Assembly (NCBI RefSeq): GCF_007860185.1
Contig: NZ_SJPY01000002.1
Coordinates: 932,081-996,080, forward strand
DNA: 64,000 nt
Source of the DNA: Novipirellula aureliae
GTDB lineage: Bacteria > Planctomycetota > Planctomycetia > Pirellulales > Pirellulaceae
Direction: 5' to 3'
Numbering within the stretch: position 1 is the first letter of the stretch; each line of letters starts with the position of its first letter. Under the pieces are notes generated by a model. The model searched no databases. It worked only from the letters and a program-made list of their open reading frames with translations, and was not told the DNA's origin. Position numbers and translations under genes: made by a program. Of the stretch, positions 54,937-63,687 are shown one piece after another.

Positions 54937-57087
54937 TCACCCTGCTGCTACCAAGAGAACGACGGACCGTCCGTTTACGGAATAGCAAGATTTCTCTACG
55001 GACTTGTCGGGTACCTCTGCGAAATCGTGCGGGCTGTTGAGCGACGTATCGACGACGCGTCGCCACGAACCCGATGCCCCTTCGTGTATTCCGAACTCAA
55101 CCGTTGCATCCGCAGCGTTGATCATGACGTAAAGATCGGTGTCGTTTTGGGAAGCTCCGTGAAGACAAAACGCCAGTTGTTGAGAGGTGGGTGACATGTC
55201 GACTAGGTGGCCCGTGCCGTACCACTTGATGTCGTCGCGCCAGAATCTGGAACGACTGATTGACGGATGGGATTTGCGGAAGGCGATCATCTGTTTGACG
55301 AAGCGAAAGATGTCGTCGTGTTTGCTTAAGCGTCCCCAGTCGAGCCAGCTTGTTTCGTTGTCTTGGTTGTACGGGTTGTTGTTGCCGCCTTGGGTTTGCA
55401 GGAACTCGTCGCCCATGCGGAACATCGGCGTTCCGTTGGAGAGCATCAGCAAGCAGATAAAGTTTTTGACTTGTTGTTTGCGTAAGGCAAGTACCACTGC
55501 AAAATCATGTGACGCATTCGTCGTGGACGAGGTCACGATCCCTTGCGTGTCGGGACTCGTAACCTCGTCCACTACGTCAGAGACCTCGTCACCCTCCCAT
55601 CCGCAGTTCCAACGGTATTCTTTGCTGCCGTCGGTGTTGTTGTGGCCATTGGCCCAGTTGTTTTTTTCGTTGTAGGAAACGAGATCGTAGAGCGTTGATC
55701 CGTCGTGCGAAGTGATGTAGTTGACGCTGAGCGGAGGTTGAAGAGCGTGCATTCGATCATCGGGAAAGAGATCGGCGCTGCCATAAAGACGCGTCATCAG
55801 ATCACGGACGAGCCCTCTGTCGCCACGGACGAATCGCTGAAGTGTTTCACGGTAGCGTGCATTCCACTGCATCCAACGTTGGCCGGGAAATTTTTGACCG
55901 AGTTGGAACTCACCGCCAGCATCCCAGGGTTCGGCGATCAAGCGGTTGTTGGTCAGGTCGGCGTTGGTGCCGATCTCGGCGATGATCGGCGGATCGTCCA
56001 GGTTGATCGAACCATCGGAGTTGCGGGTGAAGATGGACGCAAGGTCGAATCGAAATCCGTCGATGTGCATTTGCTGATCCCAAAACCGCAGACTGTCGAC
56101 GATGTGTCGCCGGATGGCTCGATTGGCGGTGTGCAGCGTGTTGCCAGTGCCGCTGTAGTTGGCAAACGGAACGTTGGGGTCGCCCGTCATGATGTACGCC
56201 GAACTGTTGTCGATGCCTTTGAAAGAATACGTCGGCCCGGTGTGGTCCCCTTCGCAGGTGTGGTTGTAAACGACGTCCAAGATGACTTCGATTCCGACCG
56301 CATGCAAAGCTTGAACCATCCTCCGGAATTCGTGTTGTTGGTTGCACTCGTCAGGCTGAGTTGCATACCCATGATGCGGTGAATAAAAATTCAGCGGCAT
56401 GTAGCCCCAGTAGTCACCGTCGTCGGGATCAAACTGGAAAATTGGCATCAGTTCGACGGCGGTGATGCCGAGGTCGACGAGGTGAGGGATTTTGTCCACA
56501 ACACCGAGAAAGGTGCCGCGATGGGATTCCGGGATTCCGGAACGGGGGTGTTGTGTGAATCCCCGGACATGCAATTCATAGATAACAAGATCGCTGTCAT
56601 GGCGTAGTGGACAAGGCAACGGGTCGGTTTGGTCGGAGAGAAGGAGTTGGTTGGGTAACACTCCCAGCGGAGCTTGGCCCGCGTTGGAACCAGCTCGGCA
56701 GGCGGCTTCGCGGCTGAAGCCATCGGGAAAGAAGACGCTTTGCGCACAAGGATCAAGCAGGATTTTCTCAAAGTCGAAGTTATGCCAATCGAATCCGGGC
56801 TCAGGTGCCGGCCCATCGACTCGGTACGCATAGTAGGCTGCGTCCTTGGCTTCGGCAGCATCGATGCGGCAGTGCCAAATCGGGCCAGACTTATTGCTCA
56901 AGTAGTTGAACGAGTATTCGAGAAGCGGGACAACAACATCTTTCTTAGAGTAAATCAACAGCCGCACAGCTTCGGCGTGTTTCGAGTAGATTGAGAAGTT
57001 GAACGCACGGTCTTCCTCAACCCAAGTTGCACCAAGCGGAAACGGCGAACCTTCGGTTGCCTCCCAACGTTTTCTGGTTGCGTTCAT
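54937..57087 (-). CDS. glgX: Glycogen debranching enzyme, GH13 isoamylase type
   Basis: The product is 716 residues from the ATG at 57087; an ATG at 57183 would add 32 residues that are not part of the family. An N-terminal CBM48-like domain (PFPLGATWVEEDRAFNFSIYSK) is followed by a GH13 barrel: VYNHTCEG (region I), GFRFDLASIFTRN (region II, catalytic Asp), IAEPWDAGGE (region III, catalytic Glu) and YITSHDGSTLYD (region IV). It hydrolyses alpha-1,6 branches of glycogen in the cytoplasm. Residues about 505-523, between NCGWEGDE and the ALRKQQVKNF helix, are encoded by a palindromic element ([19 protein letters not shown]). Confidence 0.92.
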   Translation of the reverse strand: MNATRKRWEATEGSPFPLGATWVEEDRAFNFSIYSKHAEAVRLLIYSKKDVVVPLLEYSFNYLSNKSGPIWHCRIDAAEAKDAAYYAYRVDGPAPEPGFDWHNFDFEKILLDPCAQSVFFPDGFSREAACRAGSNAGQAPLGVLPNQLLLSDQTDPLPCPLRHDSDLVIYELHVRGFTQHPRSGIPESHRGTFLGVVDKIPHLVDLGITAVELMPIFQFDPDDGDYWGYMPLNFYSPHHGYATQPDECNQQHEFRRMVQALHAVGIEVILDVVYNHTCEGDHTGPTYSFKGIDNSSAYIMTGDPNVPFANYSGTGNTLHTANRAIRRHIVDSLRFWDQQMHIDGFRFDLASIFTRNSDGSINLDDPPIIAEIGTNADLTNNRLIAEPWDAGGEFQLGQKFPGQRWMQWNARYRETLQRFVRGDRGLVRDLMTRLYGSADLFPDDRMHALQPPLSVNYITSHDGSTLYDLVSYNEKNNWANGHNNTDGSKEYRWNCGWEGDEVSDVVDEVTSPDTQGIVTSSTTNASHDFAVVLALRKQQVKNFICLLMLSNGTPMFRMGDEFLQTQGGNNNPYNQDNETSWLDWGRLSKHDDIFRFVKQMIAFRKSHPSISRSRFWRDDIKWYGTGHLVDMSPTSQQLAFCLHGASQNDTDLYVMINAADATVEFGIHEGASGSWRRVVDTSLNSPHDFAEVPDKSVEKSCYSVNGRSVVLLVAAG
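55520..55575. repeat. Palindromic element inside glgX
   Basis: The left arm at 55520-55542 and the right arm at 55552-55575 pair over 23 bases with about three mismatches around a nine-base loop. The left arm is translated in a different frame from the ppsA and kinase copies (VVDEVTS rather than GRGNES). Confidence 0.9.
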
Positions 57088-57273
57088 CGGACTCAAGTTC
57101 CTTTTTTCGACACGGTGCCACCGAGTTCCGAACGATTTCGATAGACAGTCGCAGCAGGCAAGTAATGCTGCTCGGTGTACCACCCACTGTGCGAACAGCG
57201 GAAAACGGCGTCGTCAGTTGCGACATGCTGGCCTACATTCGAGACAACCACTTGACGGGGATGCCTTACTCAC

Positions 57274-57389
57274 GGCCTGCTGATTTAATCGTTTAACGCT
57301 TAGCCGAAGGCGTCAGCTTTTCTATAAGCGGTCGCCTATGGCTTGGCGTTAAACAATAAGTCGAGTCAAACCGATTAAATCAGCAGGCC
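57274..57389. mobile_element. Nested inverted repeat, MITE-like or attC-like, 116 bp
   Basis: Perfect 18-base outer arms (GGCCTGCTGATTTAATCG at 57274-57291 and its complement at 57372-57389) enclose an imperfect 22-base inner hairpin (57291-57312 with 57333-57354). The inner arms begin GTTTAAC and end GTTAAAC, which fit the RYYYAAC / GTTRRRY ends of integron attC sites. No open frame is inside. It lies between glgX and a dead aldolase fragment. Confidence 0.6.
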
Positions 57390-57509
57390 GCTCACTACGA
57401 ATCGGCAACTGTCTGGGATCGTTGAACGAATGGAGTTCCGGTTGCAGGCCGTCGTTGTCGATGGATTCCATGCTGAAGTACACAACCAATGGTAGTGGTT
57501 GGCTAGTCA

Positions 57510-57647
57510 CTAGGTAACCGTCACATCCGGTGAGCGATAAACGTCTTGGATTCCGCGTAGCAGCTCGACATCTTCGGACATCGGACGTTGGAACGCCTTG
57601 CGACCGGAAATCAACCCGGTCCCTCCAGCTCGCTTGTTCCTGTAGCC
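57510..57647 (-). pseudogene. C-terminal fragment of class I fructose-bisphosphate aldolase
   Basis: Minus-strand codons read [20 protein letters not shown], then [14 protein letters not shown] and RSPDVTVT and a TAG. This is the usual end of class I (FbaB-type) bacterial aldolases ([20 protein letters not shown] and IQDVY). The first 85 per cent of the gene is missing, so it is a remnant. It lies a few bases from the stop of the P-type ATPase gene. Confidence 0.75.
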
Positions 57648-57649
57648 AG

Positions 57650-60310
57650 TTATTCATCGGAGTCTTCCTTTTTCTGTTGAGTGAGGACATCATTGGACGG
57701 ATCGAAGATTCGATACGCGATCACTTTCAGTCGGTCATTGACGAGGAACCAAGCGAGAGCATAGCACCAGATCAATCCTGCGAGTTTCCAGCCGATCGGA
57801 GCCATCAAAATTCCATACACCGCAAGCAAGGTCGCGATCACTTGAGTCCCCAAGACTGCGAGAAACAAAATCCGCGCGGGGCGGATGGACCAGAAAGGAC
57901 CTCGCGTGCGAGTGGCAAATATCGTCAAATGGCCTGCGACCGATAGTTTCAAATACATCAGCGACTGAATGGTGTCGCGGTCGAGTTGGTAAACCTGTTC
58001 AGCCAGATAGAATAGACCGAACGAGGCGGCAACGCCGGCCAAACCCAAAACGCTTGCGACGCCTAATACCAATCGCATATCCCATCGCTCGGGCATGTTG
58101 GCGTACTGCACACGGTCATACGCAATCGACAGAATCGCACCGTCGTTGAGCAGCGCCAACAATACGATCATGACTGCCGTGACCGGATAGAAGTTGAACA
58201 CCAGAATCGACAACGTCATGAACAGCAGCACACGGATCGTTTCGGCAATTCGGTAGATCGCGTAACTGGTCATCCGCTGGAAGATTTTGCGTGATTCCTT
58301 GATAGCGTCGATCACTACCGACAGGCCAGGTGAAAGCAGCACGATGTCAGCGGCAGCTCGAGCAGCGTCGGTTGCACCCGATACCGCGATCCCACAATCC
58401 GCTTTCTTGAGCGCTGGCGCGTCATTGACCCCGTCGCCCGTCATTCCCACGATGTGCCCGTGCTTCTGCAACACGTCAACAATGTGGAACTTGTGTTCGG
58501 GATAAACTTGCGCGAATCCATCGGCTCTCTCGATGAGTGCATCGACCTGAGAAGCATCCTGATAGCTGGTGTCTTGGAACGCCTGTGCATCGACGAGGTT
58601 GAAGCCCATGTCCAGTTGAGTGGCGACTTCTCGTGCGATCGCCAACTGATCGCCCGTCACCATCTTTACGGCACAACCCATTTGATGAGCGGTTGCGATG
58701 GTTGATGCGGAGTCTTCGCGTGGTGGATCGGACAGCGGTAACACGCCAAGAAACCGCCAACCGTTGTGTGCATCCCATTGAGCAACACCCAAGGAACGAA
58801 ATCCGCGTTTGGCGAAGTCATCGATCGCGGTTTGCACCCGGTCATGTAGTGGATGAGGTAACGAATCCTTCGACGCAGAACTCGTTTCCTCGTCCGCGAC
58901 ATTTTGTGTTGAATCAACCAAGTCCATGATGACCTGCGGCGCGCCTTTACTGGTTTTAAACTCTCCACCGCGACTATCGTGAACCGTTGCTTCGGTCCGT
59001 TTGTGAACAGGATCAAACGGTTGAAAGTGAACCACTTCATAGTCGCTGGTCCGAACACCATCACAACCGGCCAAGACCGCTTCGTCGATCGGGTCTTTGT
59101 TTTCTGCCCGAGAAGCAAGCGCCGCAGCCAGTAAGAGTTCATCTTTCGTGATACCATTCATGATGAATGGCTCGCCAAGTGCCAGCTTGTTTTGCGTCAA
59201 CGTTCCGGTTTTGTCGCTGCACAGGACATCCATGCCCGCCAATTCCTCAATCGACGCCAATCGACTGACGATCGCCTGGCCGCGAGCCAACACCCGCGCA
59301 CCAACCGCCATCGTCACTGACAACACCGTTGGCATCGCGACGGGAATGGCTGCCACCGTTAGCACCAATGCAAACTGCAACGTTTCGGTAATCGGATCGC
59401 CTCGGAATAACGCGACCAATAGAATCAAGGAAACCAAGGCGACGGCCACGACAATGAGGAAGTCACCAATCTTCAAGACTGCTTTTTGAAAGTGACTTGT
59501 TGTTTGCGCGGTTTCGACCAGCTTCGCCGTCTTTCCGAAATACGTATTGCCGCCAGTGCCAAAGATGAGCGCGTCGATCTCGCCCTGCTTGATGATTGAA
59601 CCAGAGAAGACAGTCTCACCCGCCTTACGGGTGACTGGAAGAGACTCTCCCGTCAACGCCGACTGATCGACTTCGACCGAATCGCCAGTTTCGGACTGCA
59701 CATCATCAGCCTTCGTCGCAGATGAGGTTACGAGTCCCTCCGCTTGGGACTCGTTACCTCGTCCACGACGTTTTGCGCTGTCGAGTAGTTTTGCGTCCGC
59801 CGGCACGATGTCGCCCAACCGCATTCGGACAACGTCGCCCGGAACAAGTTCTCGTGCGGGGATTGAAGTCCATTTACCGTCGCGACGGACTCGGGCATTG
59901 AGGGCAAGTCGCGACTTGAGTGCCGCAATGGCGTTTCCTGCTTGAAACTCTTCCCAGAACCCGACCACCGCGTTTCCGACCAGTAGCACCAAGATGATGG
60001 CAAAGTCTTCCCAGTGCTGAACCAGTGCTGACAAGAGGGCTGCGACCTCAATCATCCAGGGAATCGGTCCCCAGAAATACGAAAGAAATTTCAGCAGCGG
60101 ACGCTGCCCCTTTTCGGGAATCTCGTTGAATCCGAACTCGATCGATCGACGTCCTGCGTCCTCCTGCGTCATACCCTCAAGCGTACACTTCAGTTCGGAT
60201 TGGAGGTCTGGCAACGACAGCTCATTCAATTCACGATCCAAATGAGCAGGTGATTGTGCATCGACATGCGATTCGTCGGCAACATCGTCGCGTTTCAACA
60301 TAATATTCAC
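57650..60310 (-). CDS. Proton-efflux P-type ATPase (PMA type) with two palindrome inserts
   Basis: The product is 886 residues. P-type order: actuator loop [13 protein letters not shown], then membrane helices with [14 protein letters not shown], phosphorylation site [13 protein letters not shown] with Asp366, nucleotide-binding [10 protein letters not shown], hinge [20 protein letters not shown], and about six C-terminal helices. [13 protein letters not shown] and the compact length are typical of the plasma-membrane proton pump group (fungal/plant type, also in archaea and bacteria). It should export protons at the cost of ATP. Residues 181-199 (before the TGES loop) and 471-489 (nucleotide-binding domain) are encoded by palindromic elements, both in loops where length varies in the family. 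Confidence 0.9.
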   Translation of the reverse strand: MNIMLKRDDVADESHVDAQSPAHLDRELNELSLPDLQSELKCTLEGMTQEDAGRRSIEFGFNEIPEKGQRPLLKFLSYFWGPIPWMIEVAALLSALVQHWEDFAIILVLLVGNAVVGFWEEFQAGNAIAALKSRLALNARVRRDGKWTSIPARELVPGDVVRMRLGDIVPADAKLLDSAKRRGRGNESQAEGLVTSSATKADDVQSETGDSVEVDQSALTGESLPVTRKAGETVFSGSIIKQGEIDALIFGTGGNTYFGKTAKLVETAQTTSHFQKAVLKIGDFLIVVAVALVSLILLVALFRGDPITETLQFALVLTVAAIPVAMPTVLSVTMAVGARVLARGQAIVSRLASIEELAGMDVLCSDKTGTLTQNKLALGEPFIMNGITKDELLLAAALASRAENKDPIDEAVLAGCDGVRTSDYEVVHFQPFDPVHKRTEATVHDSRGGEFKTSKGAPQVIMDLVDSTQNVADEETSSASKDSLPHPLHDRVQTAIDDFAKRGFRSLGVAQWDAHNGWRFLGVLPLSDPPREDSASTIATAHQMGCAVKMVTGDQLAIAREVATQLDMGFNLVDAQAFQDTSYQDASQVDALIERADGFAQVYPEHKFHIVDVLQKHGHIVGMTGDGVNDAPALKKADCGIAVSGATDAARAAADIVLLSPGLSVVIDAIKESRKIFQRMTSYAIYRIAETIRVLLFMTLSILVFNFYPVTAVMIVLLALLNDGAILSIAYDRVQYANMPERWDMRLVLGVASVLGLAGVAASFGLFYLAEQVYQLDRDTIQSLMYLKLSVAGHLTIFATRTRGPFWSIRPARILFLAVLGTQVIATLLAVYGILMAPIGWKLAGLIWCYALAWFLVNDRLKVIAYRIFDPSNDVLTQQKKEDSDE
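58846..58900. repeat. Palindromic element in ATPase nucleotide-binding domain
   Basis: Arms at 58846-58868 and 58878-58900 are 23 bases and pair imperfectly (about five mismatches). The protein reads [20 protein letters not shown], so this copy is translated in yet another frame combination from its partners. It is the most diverged of the five. Confidence 0.85.
59714..59770. repeat. Palindromic element in ATPase actuator domain
   Basis: Arms at 59714-59737 and 59747-59770 are 24 bases and pair with about four mismatches around a nine-base loop. The protein reads [17 protein letters not shown] immediately before the segment that leads into the conserved TGES loop. Confidence 0.9.
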
Positions 60311-60345
60311 TCCAGCAATTCATGGACTTCGATCAGCACCCGCGA

Positions 60346-60705
60346 TTAACTTGAAAGCCATCGGCGAGCTTCGTCGATTTCGCTCTGGTCAAAGTAGCGA
60401 ATCTTGGCCGTCGTAAACGGCTTGCAGAACACCCCCATGCCGCGTTCCCATTTCTTTTCGCCAACGATTGCCAACCGCTCAATGTCATTGAAGTGCTTCG
60501 CGTCAAACTTGATATCTTGCCACAACGCACCGGCGTCCCATCCGTGAAAATCATGCATGGCAAACAGGATGCGAATCTTGCCGCACACTTCGATCTGGCG
60601 TTCTACGGACGGAAGAAACAAATCGTAGGCTTCTTTATCGAGCTTCCCAGTGACTTGAATTTCCAGGTAGTTTCCTTGCTGGACTTCACTCAATTCAACA
60701 GACAT
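60346..60705 (-). CDS. SpoIIAA-like (STAS-fold) protein
   Basis: The product is 119 residues. MSVELSEVQQGNYLEIQVTG opens a STAS-like fold, with KIRILFAMHDFHGWDAGALW and IERLAIVGEKKWERGMGVF as further landmarks of the SpoIIAA-like family. The family has no proven function but is frequent next to stress and redox genes. It is 35 bases upstream of the proton ATPase gene on the same strand, so it is probably in the same transcript. Confidence 0.85.
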   Translation of the reverse strand: MSVELSEVQQGNYLEIQVTGKLDKEAYDLFLPSVERQIEVCGKIRILFAMHDFHGWDAGALWQDIKFDAKHFNDIERLAIVGEKKWERGMGVFCKPFTTAKIRYFDQSEIDEARRWLSS

Positions 60706-60871
60706 CGATACACCTTTTCGCTTTCGGGGGTTGGAACAACGAAGAAACGATGCCCCCCCGACGAAGCAGTTGCTATGCCAGTTCTAAAACATGCGAAAAA
60801 CGAGACCGCGAAAAACCAGGATGTGCGCATTGAGACAACGACTGTGCGAATAGGGGCAACTCCTGAACGGA

Positions 60872-61111
60872 ACCGGTAAGAAACATCTCCAGTAGCGGTT
60901 TGCCCTTCGCCCAGCCCGCTACCGACACGATAATGGCGATCGCGACGACTGCGAAGCCGAGCTGTTTGCCCAACACCGCTCGTTTGTGCTGCAATGGTGT
61001 CTTTTCTCTTCCGATCGACTCCGTCAACGTGGAGACACGTCCAATTTCTGTTTGAGTTCCAGTTCCGACGACGATTCCGAGCGCACGCCCGCTGGTTGCT
61101 CGCTTGACAAT
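60872..61111 (-). pseudogene. Internal fragment of a cation-transporting P-type ATPase
   Basis: Minus-strand codons read SGRALGIVVGTGTQTEIGRV, then LTESIGREKTPLQHK, LGKQLGFAVVAIAIIV and GKPLLEMFLTG. This is the segment from the TGES-downstream strand into membrane helix 3 of PacL-type calcium or cation ATPases. After MFLTG the resemblance ends and the frame stops at 60773. Neither the phosphorylation site nor the rest of the gene is present. It is unrelated in sequence to the intact proton ATPase nearby. Confidence 0.75.
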
Positions 61112-61223
61112 CCTTGAGCGATGCCCGTGCCAAACGACTCCAGAATGCCCGCTACTTCGATTGCGTCGTCACGCGTCGATTCCGTTCCGTGTCGCGGAAA
61201 CTCTTTGGTCATGGTTAGCATGG

Positions 61224-61399
61224 CTCAACGGCTCAACAGCTCAACAGCTCAACAGCTCAACAGCTCAACAGCTCAACGACTCAACGACTCAACGACTCAA
61301 TGGCTCAACGACCCAACGACCCAACGACTCAACGACTCAACGACTCAACGGCTCAACGGCTCAACGGCTCAATGGCTCAATGACTCAATGACTCAACGG
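61224..61399. repeat. 8-bp tandem repeat, 22 copies
   Basis: The unit is CTCAAC plus two variable bases (AG, GA, GG, TG), at exactly eight-base spacing. On the plus strand no frame contains a stop, so all three frames encode the same octapeptide pattern (AQQLNSST and variants). On the minus strand TGA stops occur. It overlaps the end of the following gene (stop at 61393). Confidence 0.95.
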
Positions 61400-61761
61400 C
61401 TCGCATTTTCAAATTGATCCATCGCTTCAACCACATGCGTGGCGTAGATAACACTTGGCCCGCCACCCATCAAAATCGCAACACTGAGCGCCTCCATTAT
61501 TTCCTCACGTGATGCACCCGCCTCAAGCACATCATGAGTGTGGTACGCTATACAACCATCGCATCGCGCAGTTACCGCGATTGCGAGTGCGATGAGTTCC
61601 TTTGTCTTGCTGTCCAACGCACCCGATCCAGAGCTGGCGGCATGGAGTGCCGAAAAACTCTTCATTGTCGCAGGCTGCGATTTGGACAAAGCCCTCATAC
61701 CGCTTCGTATTGTCTCGAGCTGTTCGGGAAAAGCCGCGGCGTCTGATAAAGATGCAGTCAT
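61393..61761 (-). CDS. Carboxymuconolactone-decarboxylase/AhpD-like protein
   Basis: The product is 122 residues from the ATG at 61761, preceded by AGGAG nine bases upstream. The CMD/AhpD motif is clear: TKELIALAIAVTARCDGCIA followed by YHTHDVLEAGASREEIMEAL. The CxxC pair (CDGC) and the following His are conserved in alkylhydroperoxidase-like members. A role in peroxide detoxification is likely. The 3' end lies at the edge of the 8-bp tandem repeat, which supplies the last few codons or the downstream spacer. Confidence 0.88.
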   Translation of the reverse strand: MTASLSDAAAFPEQLETIRSGMRALSKSQPATMKSFSALHAASSGSGALDSKTKELIALAIAVTARCDGCIAYHTHDVLEAGASREEIMEALSVAILMGGGPSVIYATHVVEAMDQFENASR

Positions 61762-61767
61762 GGTCAA

Positions 61768-62187
61768 TTACTCCTATCTAAATTCGTGAACTGAGAAGTG
61801 TTCAAATAGTGGCCCGTCACGCAATGTCAATTACGTGTAAGCCAGTCAATGCGCCTCACATCGAAGCTTCCAACGCAGATTTCAGTACGCGACCTGTGGC
61901 ATTGCGACGTGATGGTGTTTCTTGATGCGGTCACCCACAAAAAGCGTTACTTGGTCTAACCGTTGTTCAACATGCATATATTCAACATGCAAACTCGGGA
62001 CCAAACGCTCAGCAGCGAATGTCTGCTCAGTACATACGAACGCCAAGCACGCATCGGTGGGCAGTTGCTGAGGCCAATGGGCGTCGATGTCACAGATGGC
62101 ACCAGTCTGTCCTAGAGAACATCGCCTCGATCGCACACAAGCTACAAGATACAGGTGCGGATGGGTTGCCGTTTCTAAAAAATCGAA
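61768..62187. other. Spacer without an identifiable gene
   Basis: A minus-strand frame is open from about 62418 to 61882, but its composition is poor and it overlaps a ZIP fragment on the other strand, so I do not call it a gene. Nothing else is seen. Confidence 0.35.
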
Positions 62188-62352
62188 GTTGTTTTCCTGG
62201 TTCCTTTCGCCGCAGGCAATTTCCTCTCCATCGCAGCTACCGACTTGATCCCCTAGATCAAGCACCACCACAGCCTCAAGATCAACGTGATTTATTTTGC
62301 CGCGTTCAGCCTGGGGATCGGACTGTTGTTGGCAGTAAGATTGGTCGGGTGA
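62188..62352 (+). pseudogene. C-terminal fragment of a ZIP-family metal transporter
   Basis: Plus-strand codons read VVFLVPFAAGNFLSIAATDL, IP, stop (TAG at 62254-62256), then IKHHHSLKINVIYFAAFSLG and IGLLLAVRLVG and TGA. This is the family motif PFAAGNFIYIAxxDLIPELH followed by the last membrane helix, with the conserved Glu codon changed to TAG. The upstream helices are missing. Confidence 0.75.
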
Positions 62353-62493
62353 GATTGCAGCCTTGCCGTCAATCCGAAAAAGCGAAAGCCAGAAGCCTAT
62401 TTCACTTGAACGGTCCAAGAGTTGCTTTGCAATTTCAAAAGGCAGTTGCCAAGTTGACGCTGCGAGACAACAACTTTGATGAGGAGATTTGAG

Positions 62494-62793
62494 ATGAAAC
62501 GTAAGATGCTCTTTGGTGCAGGGGCGGTGTTGTTGGCGGGCGTGTTGACAAGCTCATCGGCTGACGCAGGAGGGTTGTGCCATCGTCGCGCAGCCCGCCG
62601 CTATCACCCCGTGGTCTGCTGCCCACCGGTTGTGACTGTGCGATACATGCCAGTTGTGTATTACAAGCCGGTGGTTCGCACGACTTCGGTCGCCGTCACT
62701 TACTGCAAACCCGTTTGCTGCCCAGTCGTGACCTATCGGTGCTTCGTCTGCGGTGGTCTGAGATCCAGTAGGACCGTGGGCAGTTCAAGGTGA
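62494..62793 (+). CDS. Small secreted Cys/Val/Pro-rich protein
   Basis: The product is 99 residues from the ATG at 62494, with GAGGAG seven bases upstream. A signal peptide (MKRKMLFGAGAVLLAGVLTS) is followed by CHRRAARRYHPVVCCPPVV and several VxYxPVV repeats with paired cysteines. Length and composition fit the short exported Cys/Tyr-rich proteins of planctomycetes. Function unknown. The last residues (RSSRTVGSSR) are not repetitive and may be sequence past a lost stop. Confidence 0.6.
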   Translation: MKRKMLFGAGAVLLAGVLTSSSADAGGLCHRRAARRYHPVVCCPPVVTVRYMPVVYYKPVVRTTSVAVTYCKPVCCPVVTYRCFVCGGLRSSRTVGSSR

Positions 62794-62832
62794 CTGCGTC
62801 AAAAACCGAACGATACGGGAAGGGGCAACGGA

Positions 62833-63687
62833 TTGCCCCCTATGGCCCGGGTTGCTGACCGAACGGAACGATTTGTCTTCGCTTCCCCGACCTGGAATCG
62901 AATGCATGCGTATGGAGATTGTCTCGCTCCACTGCTCACCAGTCAGTGGAAACAACTCGCCGAGTTGCATGCGATGATGAAGGAGCAAGTGGAACAAACA
63001 GAGCGGGAAATGTCGTGTTTTCTGGTGCAAACGCCTTATGTCTTGCTCTTGTCCGTAACGGGTATCAATGTCGTTTCCGCAGGTGAGTTGGCAGGAGAAG
63101 CAGGACCGATCGAACATTATGCATCTGCTGGTGCAATCAACGGTCGTGGCGGTTTGCATCCTTCACGTTACCAAAGCGACGAAGTTGATCGAAGTGATAG
63201 CGTGGCAAAAAGTTGCAATCGACGTTTACGTGCAGCTTGTATCTTAGTGGCCAAGAACTTGATTAAGTGTCATCCCTACTATCGTGGTTTAGCTGCTCTT
63301 TGGAAAACGCAAAAAGTGGTGACGGTGGATCAGCAATGTCGGATTGCGAACCGAGCGAATCGAATGATTTTTCAAATCGTTAGTGGCCGTCAAGTTTGGC
63401 GTGGTAAGAATATCGACCGCGAGTATCTGTTATTGAAACTTCGCGAGTTTCATCGCACACATCATACGCCGCTTGAGCAAACCGTTCGCGACATGAACGA
63501 AGCGTTCGCATGGCTTCCAAAAACCAGCTACGCAAGTGAAGCAAAACCGCTTGCCGAGTTAGCGAAGAAGAAAAGTGGAGCAACGACGGCGATCGGTGAG
63601 TTGCTACTCCCGTTGCTAATTCGTCTTGGAGTGGGAGAAGCAAATAGGTTAGAATACCAAACGTCCGAAGCTCGTAGTCCGCACTGA
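62833..63687 (+). mobile_element. IS110-type transposase, 5' truncated
   Basis: The product is 284 residues as an open frame. The C-terminal domain of the IS110/IS116/IS902 family is clear: LLLSVTGINVVSAGELAGEA, YASAGAINGRGGLHPSRYQS and ACILVAKNLIKCHPYY. The N-terminal DEDD RuvC-like catalytic domain is missing, so the first 30 residues of the frame are not part of the family. No flanking repeats could be identified. The following bases to 64000 show no gene and may hold the right end. Confidence 0.7.

Noticed and set aside
60690..61133. Minus-strand open frame of 147 codons
   Set aside because: It is out of frame with the cation-ATPase remnant that occupies the same bases; arginine-rich and with no ribosome site.
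61121..61417. Plus-strand frame encoding LNSSTAQQ repeats
   Set aside because: The open frame is a by-product of the stop-free 8-bp repeat, with no start signal or domain.
61882..62418. Minus-strand open frame of 178 codons
   Set aside because: Composition is not protein-like, no family motif is present, and it overlaps the ZIP fragment on the other strand.
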